Origin: Amoebophrya sp. AT5.2
Taxonomy: Eukaryota; Sar; Dinophyceae; Syndiniales; Amoebophryaceae
Assembly (NCBI GenBank): GCA_005223375.1
Contig: RXOD01005310.1
Location: forward strand, 1-14,833
Length of the DNA: 14,833 nucleotides
Direction of reading: 5' to 3'
Shown: piece after piece, positions 1 to 7,597 of the stretch
Layout: each line of letters starts with the position of its first letter
How positions within the stretch are numbered: position 1 is the stretch's first letter
Translations under genes and position numbers: made by a program
The notes under the pieces: generated by a model
Told to the model about the DNA's origin: nothing
Databases searched by the model: none
The model's input: only the letters and a program-made list of their open reading frames with translations

Positions 1-128
1 TTGGGAATTGGATTGGATTGGGAATTGGATTGGATTGGGAATTGGATTGGATTGGATTGGGAATTGGATTGGATTGGGAATTGGATTGGGAATTGGGAAT
101 GGGATTGGAAATTGGGTCGGAAATTGGA
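1..128. repeat. GGATT / GGGAATT tandem repeat (minisatellite)
   Basis: The first ~128 bases are built from two alternating units, GGGAATT and GGATT. They run as GGGAATT followed by 2, 2, 3, 2, 1 and then 0 copies of GGATT, and decay at the right end into GGGAAT, GGGATT and GGAAATT variants. The array probably extends left beyond the window. It stays open in one plus-strand frame and gives a Gly/Ile/Leu/Asp/Trp peptide, which I read as a by-product of the repeat and not as a protein. The unit does not match the common TTTAGGG/TTAGGG telomere repeats, so I call it an interstitial satellite. Confidence 0.9.
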
Positions 129-450
129 TGCTTGATTGCAGAAAAATGCATGGTGCTACGTGACTTAATCCCGTCGCTTTCGTTCGTAGAACAGAGAGGG
201 CACTGGGCGGGCATGCTTGTGGATTTGATCTGGCGACAAGTCTTACTTGCATAGGGCATGCGGGTCTGGCGCCAAGCAAATCTGCTAGTGCGTACGCCCA
301 TCCTGACTTGGCCTCAGGCCGCCTGACCTAATCAATGTAATCCCATCATCGATCAAGGCTTGCATCAATGTGCAAGCAGCTGAGCTTTCCGCCATTTGCA
401 GATGTTAGTTTATCGTTGATGATTTGATATTGATTCAGCATTGCGGAGTA
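129..450. other. non-coding stretch, no gene seen
   Basis: This is the 3' flank of the membrane-protein gene that ends at 451. I see no coding frame. The only local structure is a 7-bp stem with a 6-base loop at 358-377 (GCTTGCA / TGCAAGC). Confidence 0.5.
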
Positions 451-2362
451 TCACAACAATGGTGCATAGTTTTCTCTCCTCCCAAGGAAGCGCTTCAACA
501 AAGGCATTCTAGTCGTCTCGAGTTCAGCTTGCATCAAGTCCGCCCATTCTTGCTTAGAACTCTTCGTGAGCTCCCCAGATATTTCAATCACATCCATGCC
601 ACTCCGCACCATTCGCCATGTCAGCGCTCCAAAGAGTATTTGTAAGAATGACGCGTACACAAGGAAAGTATCGAATGAAAGAAGCCGAGTGTGCGCGCCG
701 AACGGATAGATGGAAAATGAATTGTAGTGACAGGTGTCAGCCTCGGCGCTGGCCTCGTGGGGGAGGGTGGACGTCCAACGGCGCATGGTTGCTGTTGAAG
801 AAGTTGCTGGTCAATCAATCAATCAATAGTTTTCCCGATCTGGGTGTCAAAAAAAACAAAATGTTGTCGGGTCGATGTCTTCAATTTCCCTTCGTGTCAA
901 ATTCCAGGGACACTGTTCAGGCTTATCTTGCCCCATGGCCCATCGAGTACGTCACTCTTCATCAAAAAATAAAAATCACGGGAAATAAATAAACACTACA
1001 CTGAAGTAGCGGCTAAAAAAATAAGATATTTTATAAGGTAAGGGCTGCAACATTGCTCACCTTTCTCCAGAGCTGGCACCACGGCGTAGACTACTCCAGC
1101 GTAGAACGCGCAGATGAGGCCGATGCTCGCGAGCCAGTACTTGTCTGCGTGCGGCGTCCTCGTCTCGTTTTTCCGCGTGTCCACGTCCCATTCTTGCTTG
1201 AAGATGTTGAGGACGCACAGCAGGCGGCCGTCCATGAAGTACCACGTGGCGTGGACCAGTCCGGGGATGAGTACGCTGCCTCCGCTCGCGTGGTAGGCCA
1301 GCACCACCCAGAGGAATTGGGGGAAGCAGCGGTAGCCGGAGACGTAGTTGCACACGATGCCATGGACGAGGCAGGACAGGACGGGAACAAGCAGGATGGC
1401 AACGGGTTCGGAGTACTGATGCTTCAAAAAGTTCTGGCAGATAAACACATTCCAATACACCTGAGGTGGAAAGGTCGAGAACGAGCCATCAACCTCGTCA
1501 ACTTCTACATCCACTGGAAATTGTACTTTGGTACTAGGTTTTGTTCAGGTTGAGGTACGGCGGGGAGTGGTTGTAGTTATAGTCGCGAAAGCGTACCAAC
1601 TTGGTCTCAACGTATCAATCAATGTGAGCTATTCCTATTGCCTGGTGTAACAAAGTCAAGCTCAAGCTCAACGTGCAACTGCGAACTTCACTATCCAAGT
1701 ACCTCGTGCATGAGTGCGCCGTTGAACTCGAAGACGCCCCGGAGGAGTGCTGGCGCGCCCATGTCGAGCGGCGTGCGCGGTTTCAGCGGGTGCAAGTTGT
1801 CCGCCATTATCTTCAACACGTTGATGGAGCCGAACTTCGACTGCCGCTCCTCCTGCTCTGCCGGGAACTCCCTCCGCACCATGAACCGCGCAACAAAGAG
1901 GTCGACTTGGCAGTAGACCAGCACCAAAACGCAATGGAACGCCGTCGGGAGGTCGAACTGGAATGGCACACACACGCCGCCGAGCCCGATGCCAAAGAAA
2001 AGAAAAGGAAAGGGAATCATCAGGCAAAACCCGTACCAAGCGGCACTGCAGAGGTACGGCGCCCCGCCGAGCCATAGCCGAACGATGGAAAAGAAAACTA
2101 TGGTCGCGACCGTAATTTCCCACGGGCCAGCCCAGGCGGGCGCGGAGGTGGTCGCGGTCTCGGTGGATGTCGTCGTGGTGAAAACGGCAAGGAAGCCAGA
2201 AAAAAAGTCGCTGAGGGGGGTGGAGCTGCTCGTGTGGGTAGATGCTGCTGTAGTTTCACTCGGGGGTACGCCGGCCCCACCAGGACGGACTACGTGGCGG
2301 GATTCAGGCGCGGAGACCGCCGCTGCAGCAAGGTGGGGCTCCACCTCCGCAAACATTTTCAT
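451..2362 (-). CDS. multi-pass membrane protein of unknown family, three exons
   Basis: I do not recognise the family. Proposed exons, read on the minus strand, are 2362-1703, 1460-1061 and 806-451 (or 791-451), giving about 471 residues. The start is the ATG at 2362, with a purine at -3. Residues ~1-80 are Ala/Ser/Thr/Pro-rich and probably disordered. Hydrophobic segments follow at ~81-99, 103-132 and 139-163, then a hydrophilic loop containing RREFPAEQEERQSKFG. Exon 2 adds segments starting near EPVAILLVPVLSCLVHG, FLWVVLAYHASGG and YWLASIGLICAFYAG. Exon 3 adds one more (LLSFDTFLVYASFLQILFGALTW) before a charged C-terminal tail, for about seven membrane segments in all. Both introns are GT-AG and join in frame: GAG|GTACTT to CCACCTCAG|GTG, and AAAG|GTGAGC to ACCAG|CAAC. 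An alternative end is a 48-base intron (1060-1013) that leads to a stop at 996, leaving 451-786 as a separate 111-residue ORF. Presence of a gene is likely; the last exon is less certain. Confidence 0.6.
807..1060 (-). other. candidate intron 2 of the membrane-protein gene (GT-AG, phase 1)
   Basis: A strong donor, GAAAG|GTGAGC, ends exon 2. CAG acceptors at 807 or 792 both restore the frame of the 451-786 ORF. The interval holds stops, homopolymer runs and a short TCAA/TTGA repeat. The competing reading is a 48-base intron ending at TTATTTTTTTAG (1013). Confidence 0.45.
1461..1702 (-). other. intron 1 of the membrane-protein gene (GT-AG, phase 0)
   Basis: The donor GAG|GTACTT and the acceptor CTTTCCACCTCAG|GTG, which follows a pyrimidine-rich run, join in frame. 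An in-frame TAG stands 7 bases after the donor GT, so some splice here is required for the two coding halves to be one protein. An alternative downstream edge is possible, because the frame is open back to 1526. Confidence 0.6.
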
Positions 2363-2871
2363 CTTCTCCCTCGGATGATGTGAATGTGATCACATTTTTC
2401 CGCACGACAGTGGGAAAGGAGCTTTGCTCCCCCTCGACAAAGCGGCACGAGTAGCCGCTTTTTTACGCAGCAGTTTGCCTTTGTTTGTTAAGAAGTACTT
2501 GAGTCCCAGTGTAGTTTTGCGCGCATCCGTTGTCACGTCGCTCCGGCCGCGAATCGATCGCTCTTCGCATTTCTTTGCAGTTGTTCTCTCCCGACCGCCT
2601 AGATCGGGATCTGCTATCTTTTCTCGCAATAGCTTGTCTGTCACTCTTACACCTACATCTCGCTCGCTCTCTGATGAACATGGAAGGATTTCTTGGATCG
2701 ATAGGATGGTGGAAGCAAGCAGTAAAAGCCTGCGCCCATTATATCCTGGTGTTCGTAGTTTCTTTCCAAATGGATGCAGCTGCAGAACTCGTCCACGCGG
2801 ATTCGTCGAGGAGCGCGACAAATAAATCCTTTGCCTCCTACTTCGTTCGTTCTGCTCCGCACAGCAATTTA
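2363..2871. other. intergenic, with two adjacent hairpins at 2418-2464
   Basis: This lies between the 3' end of the duplicated-domain gene (2872) and the start of the membrane-protein gene (2362). Two back-to-back hairpins lie 56-102 bases upstream of the latter's ATG: GGAGC-TTT-GCTCC (2418-2430), and AAGCGGC / GCCGCTT (2440-2446 and 2454-2460) followed by four more T on the plus strand. The second resembles a bacterial intrinsic terminator, but in a eukaryotic setting it is more likely a 5'-UTR or promoter stem. No convincing coding frame is present. Confidence 0.5.
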
Positions 2872-4975
2872 TCACGAAATTGCGCACGAGTCTCCATCTC
2901 TCCCGTTTGTTGACGATCCCCCGCCCTCTCCCAGTTGCTTTTCCAGTTTTCGGATGTCCTTTTCCTTCAGCACGCTGCTTTTCGGAAGGTCCCCGCGCAC
3001 TGCCGTGCCTCGGCACGACACAGTCGTAGTCGCGCCCACACAGCCCTTCACGTCGCGCTCCCCGCCGCGCACAGCGATTACCTTGAACCAGACGCCGAGG
3101 GGCGGCATTCTGTCCTCCCGCGTGTACGTACCGTTGCCGGAAAACGTCCATTTACCGGCCGGAGGAAAATAAACTCATGCTCATCTGTAACAGCATTTGG
3201 TAGACTAGAGACAGAAAGAACCCCGAAGCCGAGGCAACACCAGCCCCATCCTCGTCAGGTCAGGGAGGGCGAGTCACATCACAGCCGCCACCAGGGATGC
3301 CGGCGCAGACCCAAGCAACGCGCCGTAAGTATAGAAGCCTACGCCCCCAGGACTAGAGCCCCAGCTGCATGCACGTACACCACCGCCCACGCCCTGGGCT
3401 CTTCTTCACGCTCAATTGCTATTGCAGCTAAAGCCATTGCCACTACTGGCAGTGTTGAGCCTACGCAGGAGCCCGAGTCGCGTTGTGCGCGCCGACCAGA
3501 TGAAAAAAAATTTTTTTTCAGTACTTATGGCCTATAAAGTAAATCTGAACCGCTACCAGTACCACCTCTTTCGTTTCTGCAGCTCCTATCTTTCTGAGCG
3601 TTAAATTTCATCCAGCGGCTCTACCCGTAATCCACCACCGGTCCGCCGGACAGAAGGAGTCTCCGATCTTCAGCTCGCCGCAGAAGTGCGCGAAGTACTC
3701 GTCCAGTATCTCCCGTTTCAACAGCTCCTCGTCGACCTCCCGCCGGTTCACGTTCGGGTTTTTGGATTTCGCCAGGTACTTGTTGGGGGAGACGTCGGAC
3801 CGGTAGTACTTCTCCGGCAGGTTTTTTTCGTACGGCTGCACGTGCACCAGGTCGAGGAGCGTTCGCTGCAGCTTCGGGCCCTCGTAGAAGACCGCCGTGT
3901 GGTGGCCGCACACACCCAGCTTCACCTCCGCGGGCTCAACCCCCTCGACGCGGAACCGCCCGGGAGGAATCACGGTCGTGGCGGATGACGCTGATGGTGC
4001 AGTCGACACGCAGTTGGCGCCCTTGCGATTGACGAAGACCCCCGTTCCGAACTCGTGCTTCAGCCCCACAAAGGGAACAGGGATCTGCCGCAGTATGAAC
4101 GGACCAGGTAGGTCTCGGAGGAAGCTGCAGGTAAATATACAGAAGCGGCCCCGCCTTCTCTGCCCCGCCTTCTCTGCCACCATGCCCACCGACGTCCCCC
4201 CCAATGGCTGGGAGCGCGGGCGCCACGCCCTACCTTCCACAATGCGGCATCTCCTCTGAAACCGCCCCGCGCTACTTCATCGCTCCGGGCGCTTCAGAGC
4301 GCCTTGACGCACCCGCCACCTATCTTCAGGTGGGGAGCTCCATTACCTGTTGCTATTAGTACCAGCAGTTGCTGACAAGAACTTCCTAAATTTACCATTA
4401 CCTCCATCTCCTCCTGGTCCCCACCACCTCATACGTAGAAACGGGAGGATTTGCTTCTGGAACATGTGGTCGTAGTTGTAGGCGAACGTGTCTTCGAATG
4501 GAAGCACGTGCACCTTCTTAAAGGTGGCGAACGTCTTCTGCCTCGAGGGGTCGACATAGGATTGGAAGGAGTGATTCCGCACCAGGTCCTCTGTGTACAG
4601 TAGCCGCGTTGGCTTCTCCACGACGGAACTCGTGGTCGTCCCTGGAGGTGCTCCGGTGCCTCGCTGGTCAGCGTTAGCAACGGCATTCTTGTCCTCTGGC
4701 TTCGAGCTTCTTGCAGCGTCCCTGGCTGATGAAGAACATGGACGCGCGGCCGTGGCCGCAGCATCAGCGGAGCTGCTCGCTGAGGTACCGGTCGCTGAGG
4801 TACCGGTCCCGACCGTCGTCACCGCGATTTCCAGGATTATATACTCGGCAAGGCTGCCGTCGCAAACGTACTGGCCAACCTCCAGAAACTTCTGCTCCTT
4901 CCAAGCGGCCTGGAGACAACGCCCGGGCGGGATGCCCAGCGACTTCTCCGTACCTACAACCTTGATCGTGATCAT
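2872..4975 (-). CDS. unknown protein with an internal duplication, 2-3 exons
   Basis: I do not recognise the family. Exons on the minus strand are 4975-4347, 4124-3625 and 3173-2872 (476 residues). If intron 2 is not used, exon 2 runs on to a stop at 3608 and gives 381 residues. The start is the ATG at 4975 (MITIKVVG), the first in-frame Met; purine at -3. Residues ~55-120 are an Ala/Ser/Thr/Gly linker. Two halves look alike: an IPPGR turn (15-19 and 262-266), a VGQYVC / LGVC strand (33-38, 279-282) and KVHVLPFE / LVHVQPYE (154-161, 302-309). The 3' exon (KWTFSGNGTYTRED, then PPLGVWFKVIAVRGG) has GC-rich third positions and ends in a Lys/Glu helix plus a Gly/Ser tail. No signal peptide or membrane segment is evident, so a cytosolic or nuclear protein is likely. 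The start lies only 25 bases from an inverted-repeat element. Confidence 0.6.
3174..3624 (-). other. candidate intron 2 of the duplicated-domain gene (GT-AG, phase 1)
   Basis: The donor ACGG|GTAGAG and acceptor GCATGAG|TTT would join WWIT to VYFPPAGKWTF in frame. The interval has many stops. It also holds a perfect 20-bp palindrome of eight A and eight T at 3501-3520, and a 32-codon minus ORF (3437-3339) that I do not trust. The acceptor has a competing CAG a few bases upstream that would break the frame, so the join is moderate in strength. Confidence 0.45.
3501..3520. repeat. perfect A8T8-centred palindrome
   Basis: TGAAAAAAAA is followed directly by TTTTTTTTCA, a 20-base perfect palindrome. 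It sits in the candidate intron or 3' flank of the duplicated-domain gene. It can form a cruciform or a strongly bent A-tract. Function unknown. Confidence 0.9.
4125..4346 (-). other. intron 1 of the duplicated-domain gene (GT-AG, phase 2) with hairpins
   Basis: The donor AACAG|GTAATG and acceptor TTTACCTGCAG|C join the two halves in frame, and the unspliced frame stops at once (TAA at 4345-4343). The intron carries a 14-bp unit (GCCCCGCCTTCTCT) in two exact tandem copies at 4148-4175. It also has two hairpins: GGCGCT-TCAG-AGCGCC (4288-4303) and CCACCT-ATCTTC-AGGTGG (4316-4333). Its two ends are inverted copies of CAGGTAA / TTACCTG. Confidence 0.7.
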
Positions 4976-5000
4976 CACGTCTGTAATCCCATAGTCATAT

Positions 5001-5048
5001 GAGCCCGTCCAGAAATGGCAGACCTTTCGGCCAGCTGAAAGGGGGGGG
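5001..5048 (+). repeat. left terminal inverted repeat
   Basis: This 48-bp end matches the reverse complement of 6733-6780 except at two bases. It contains a CCTTTC / GAAAGG stem (5023-5042) and finishes in a run of eight G. The 12-mer CCTTTCGGCCAG (5023-5034) is repeated directly at 5086-5097. Confidence 0.85.
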
Positions 5049-5067
5049 TCCGGGCCTTTCAGCGCGA

Positions 5068-5087
5068 CCCGACCCACCCACCCCCCC
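5068..5087 (-). other. G-quadruplex-type motif in the left end of the element
   Basis: Read on the minus strand, a run of seven G is followed by GGG, GGG and GGG with loops of one or two bases (T, T, TC). This fits the usual four-tract G4 pattern. Similar G tracts occur at the right end (6720-6740, minus) and in the third copy (14796-14809, plus). Confidence 0.7.
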
Positions 5088-5544
5088 TTTCGGCCAGACC
5101 ATCTTTCGGAAGGGATGGCGCGGCGACACCGTGCTGCTTCGCGTTTTGTGCGCGTTTCGCTTCGCCTACCAAAGGCAGCGCACAGGGGCGATTACGCGGC
5201 GCAGCTGCTTTACTGTTAGTTTACAGAAATAACGTAAACCGGGGCGGGTTTATTACGTTTCACCTTTATAAGAGAAGTTTATGACTACGGGGAAGAGGGG
5301 GAACGACGGCAAGTCCCGTTGTCGCGCCTGCAACGCACAACGCAGACGACCTTCTTGTCGCCTAGGCGCATGCGCGAGTGGCGCAAGCATGGCACGAGTT
5401 GGAGCTTTGCCTTTTCGGAGGGGTTAGACTTTCTTCAGTACTCGCCAGACTTCTTTCGCGGAATGGAGACAGCGTAGAAGGGTGATTAGCCTCGGAGGGG
5501 TGTTCTCTTATCACGGAATGGAGCCCCGAGGAAGGGGGAAATAA

Positions 5545-5649
5545 GGAAGAGTCTCCCTCTCTCTCTCTCTCGAATTCTCTCCAATTCGCGTTCTCTCGAT
5601 CTCTTGACTGAATGAAGGAAGACCCTCGCTCTCTCTCTCGAGTTCTCTC
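5545..5649. repeat. CT microsatellite with a duplicated ~35-bp unit
   Basis: Two imperfect copies of GGAAGA(G/C)..CTC..(CT)n-CGA(A/G)TTCTCTC lie at 5545-5582 and 5617-5649, inside the 1.78-kb element. They are pyrimidine-rich on the plus strand. The minus-strand frames through them give Arg/Glu repeats, which I treat as spurious. Confidence 0.75.
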
Positions 5650-6732
5650 TTAGGTGAAGGCGGCCCCCGCCATGCACCTATAATGGTGGTGCGCGCCACC
5701 GTTAGAGCGGGTCTGCGTTCTTGTTTCTTTGGCTTGGGGTTGTCTGGTCCGACCAGATGGGAGCAAGGACCCGACCCGTTGGCCGATGGTTGGGAGGGAG
5801 GGTGTGCATGGAGTAGCTTGCAGCTGCTGCAGTTGTGGGCGCATGCGCGAGCAGCTTGCTTGCCACCTCTTTTTTTTCGCAGGGGCTATCGCTGTGGTGT
5901 GCGTGGGCACAATTTGCTTGCAGCTGCAAGTGCAAGCAGAGGCAGCCAAGGCAGCCAGGAGCTGGAGCAGTCTGTCGCTGTGGTTGCAATTTGCATGAGA
6001 AAAATGGGGCGGGCGCGTGGCGTGTGGAAGATAGAATGACTGATAGACTTGCAAGCGCAGTGTGATTTAAGCTCGCTGCATCGAACCGCGCGAGGGCGAG
6101 CGGTTTGCAGCTGTGGACTTTTCGGAGGCCTATCTACTTGCGCCTACCCCAGAGCTCGAGCTGCTTCCCACCAGCCGCTTGCTCGGGAGATGGCTAGTGC
6201 CGACCCCTCGCTCGCGCCGAGAAAAAGCCCACAGCTGCAGGTCGCCTAGAAGGCGCACGCTGGCTCGAGCTCGGAGCGCATCGCGGCAAGTCTGCTTCGC
6301 TGGGGCGCGCGCTCTTTGCCTTGCGCGTCAATGAGAAGGCGTGGCGCGGGCATGGCGCACGCCTCGCCGAGCGTTTTCTATGCTGGTGCGTAGCCGCAAT
6401 GCTCGGGGCGACCATAATGGCGCCGCCCGTCCATCGCCAGCACGAAGCGCCGCTTGGTTTGTGGTTCTGCTAAAGGCGGCACCCGCGCGCCCGAAGCCAC
6501 GACACGGCCAGCAATTACGCTAGCTAGGCACAAGCCGCGTCGTGTCGTTGCAGTCAGCTCCAGCCCGGCCCTAGCTCTATGAGAGAGCGGATGGATCACC
6601 GCCAGCACCATCGCCTCCTCCTCTTCTACATGCACGGTCGTGGCGCCGGGAGCTGGCGACCGGCGCGAGTGACGGTCGAAAGATGATTGGATGGCCTCTC
6701 GGCCAGATCGTTGAGGCGACCCCCCCGACCCA

Positions 6733-6780
6733 CCCCCCCCTTTCGGCTGGCCGAAAGGTCTGGCATTTCTGGACGGGCTC
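6733..6780 (-). repeat. right terminal inverted repeat
   Basis: This is the inverted partner of 5001-5048. Here the hairpin is perfect: CCTTTCGG / CCGAAAGG with a 4-base loop at 6739-6758. It is followed inward by C runs (6720-6740) that make the minus strand G-rich. Confidence 0.85.
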
Positions 6781-7597
6781 TAAATATAGAATGTGCATGT
6801 GCTATGTTTGTATACTGTTACATAGTACCTACGTCGAGCTCGAGAAGTCAGAAAAAGTCGGATTTTATCATTTATCATTGTTTTTCAGAAATAGAAAATT
6901 GAAACCAATGTGAATGTCGCCATGGCCAAGCCCTAGTAATTCTAGGAAGACCTAACGCTCGGTCGACACTCCGAAGAAAGGGACAACACGAAACGCTAGC
7001 TGCACACGCCAAAGATCTATCTAAACATATGATCGCGAGCAGGTAGGGCTACCGCCAGGGTGCGCCACATCAGCGCACTCTGCGCGACAAGAAAGGATAT
7101 CTCCTGTGTCAATATCTTCTTGGAAAGCGGATCTGTGTCAATATCTTCTTGGACGCACGAGTGTTTTTTTCGTAGTTTTGTACATTCATACTATACTTAC
7201 TGTACTCATCCATGATTATCGCGTTTTCATCTCCGTATTTGTTTCGCGAATCGCGATCGGATCGACGCGCACGAGCCGGAGCGCTCATTAGGCTGGAATA
7301 AGCTTCGTGTTCTGTTGTATCCGACGTGTAACAATCACAATTCAGTCGTGATTTTCTACAACTACCTATTGTGAATCATCAGCCAGATCGTGCTCATCCC
7401 ACCCCCTTAGCCCGCGCTGCCGCCATCTTCCACCGTCGCCCACGCCGTGCCCGTCTGCCTCGCGGCCTCCTGCAGACATCAGCCGGAACCGATCTTGTGA
7501 TCATATCGACACGCCCCTGCTCGCGCTTGCTGCTCCTCGGCCGAACAAGGAACGGATCAGAGAACTTTTTTCAAAGTTCGACAGCATCTAACTATGT
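6781..7597. other. non-coding stretch downstream of the lectin-like gene
   Basis: This lies between the right edge of the inverted-repeat element and the stop of the lectin-like gene at 7598. It has no long coding frame with believable composition on either strand. It contains a pair of 21-bp direct repeats at 7104-7153. It presumably includes the 3' UTR of the lectin-like gene. Confidence 0.5.
7104..7153. repeat. two identical 21-bp direct repeats
   Basis: CTGTGTCAATATCTTCTTGGA occurs exactly at 7104-7124 and 7133-7153, separated by 8 bases. The surrounding DNA is non-coding. Two such copies could be a tandem duplication, a footprint, or a paired protein-binding site; the sequence alone does not decide. 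Confidence 0.9.

Larger units (their letters stand above)
5001..6780. mobile_element. non-autonomous inverted-repeat element, 1.78 kb
   Basis: The segment starts GAGCCCGTCCAGAAATG and ends in the inverted copy of the same sequence. The two 48-bp ends differ at only two positions. Between them is about 1.7 kb with no convincing gene, several short repeats and a CT microsatellite, so no transposase is encoded. I read it as a MITE-like or foldback element. No clean target-site duplication is visible: the flanks are ...ATAGTCATAT and TAAATATAGA, sharing only AT-rich character. A related end recurs at 14755, which supports a repeat family. Because the ends also contain hairpins and G runs, a structural or regulatory role at the adjacent gene start is an alternative. 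Confidence 0.65.

Noticed and set aside
451..786. Separate 111-residue gene starting at the ATG at 786
   Set aside because: The ATG has a fair context, but the frame continues from an in-frame CAG acceptor that matches the phase of the strong donor at 1060, and the product is another membrane segment; I prefer a terminal exon.
1527..1702. A non-canonical intron bounded by GTAC direct repeats in the membrane-protein gene
   Set aside because: It joins in frame, but a fully canonical GT-AG pair (GAG|GTACTT with CCACCTCAG|GTG at 1461) also joins in frame with a good pyrimidine tract and is the simpler reading.
2440..2464. Rho-independent terminator (AAGCGGC / GCCGCTT plus T run)
   Set aside because: The window is eukaryotic and the stem lies in a gene's 5' flank on the opposite strand, so bacterial termination does not apply.
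5683..6039. Plus-strand ORF of 118 codons inside the inverted-repeat element
   Set aside because: Overlapping frames on both strands are equally open, composition follows the local CAG/CTGC repeats, and no domain is visible.
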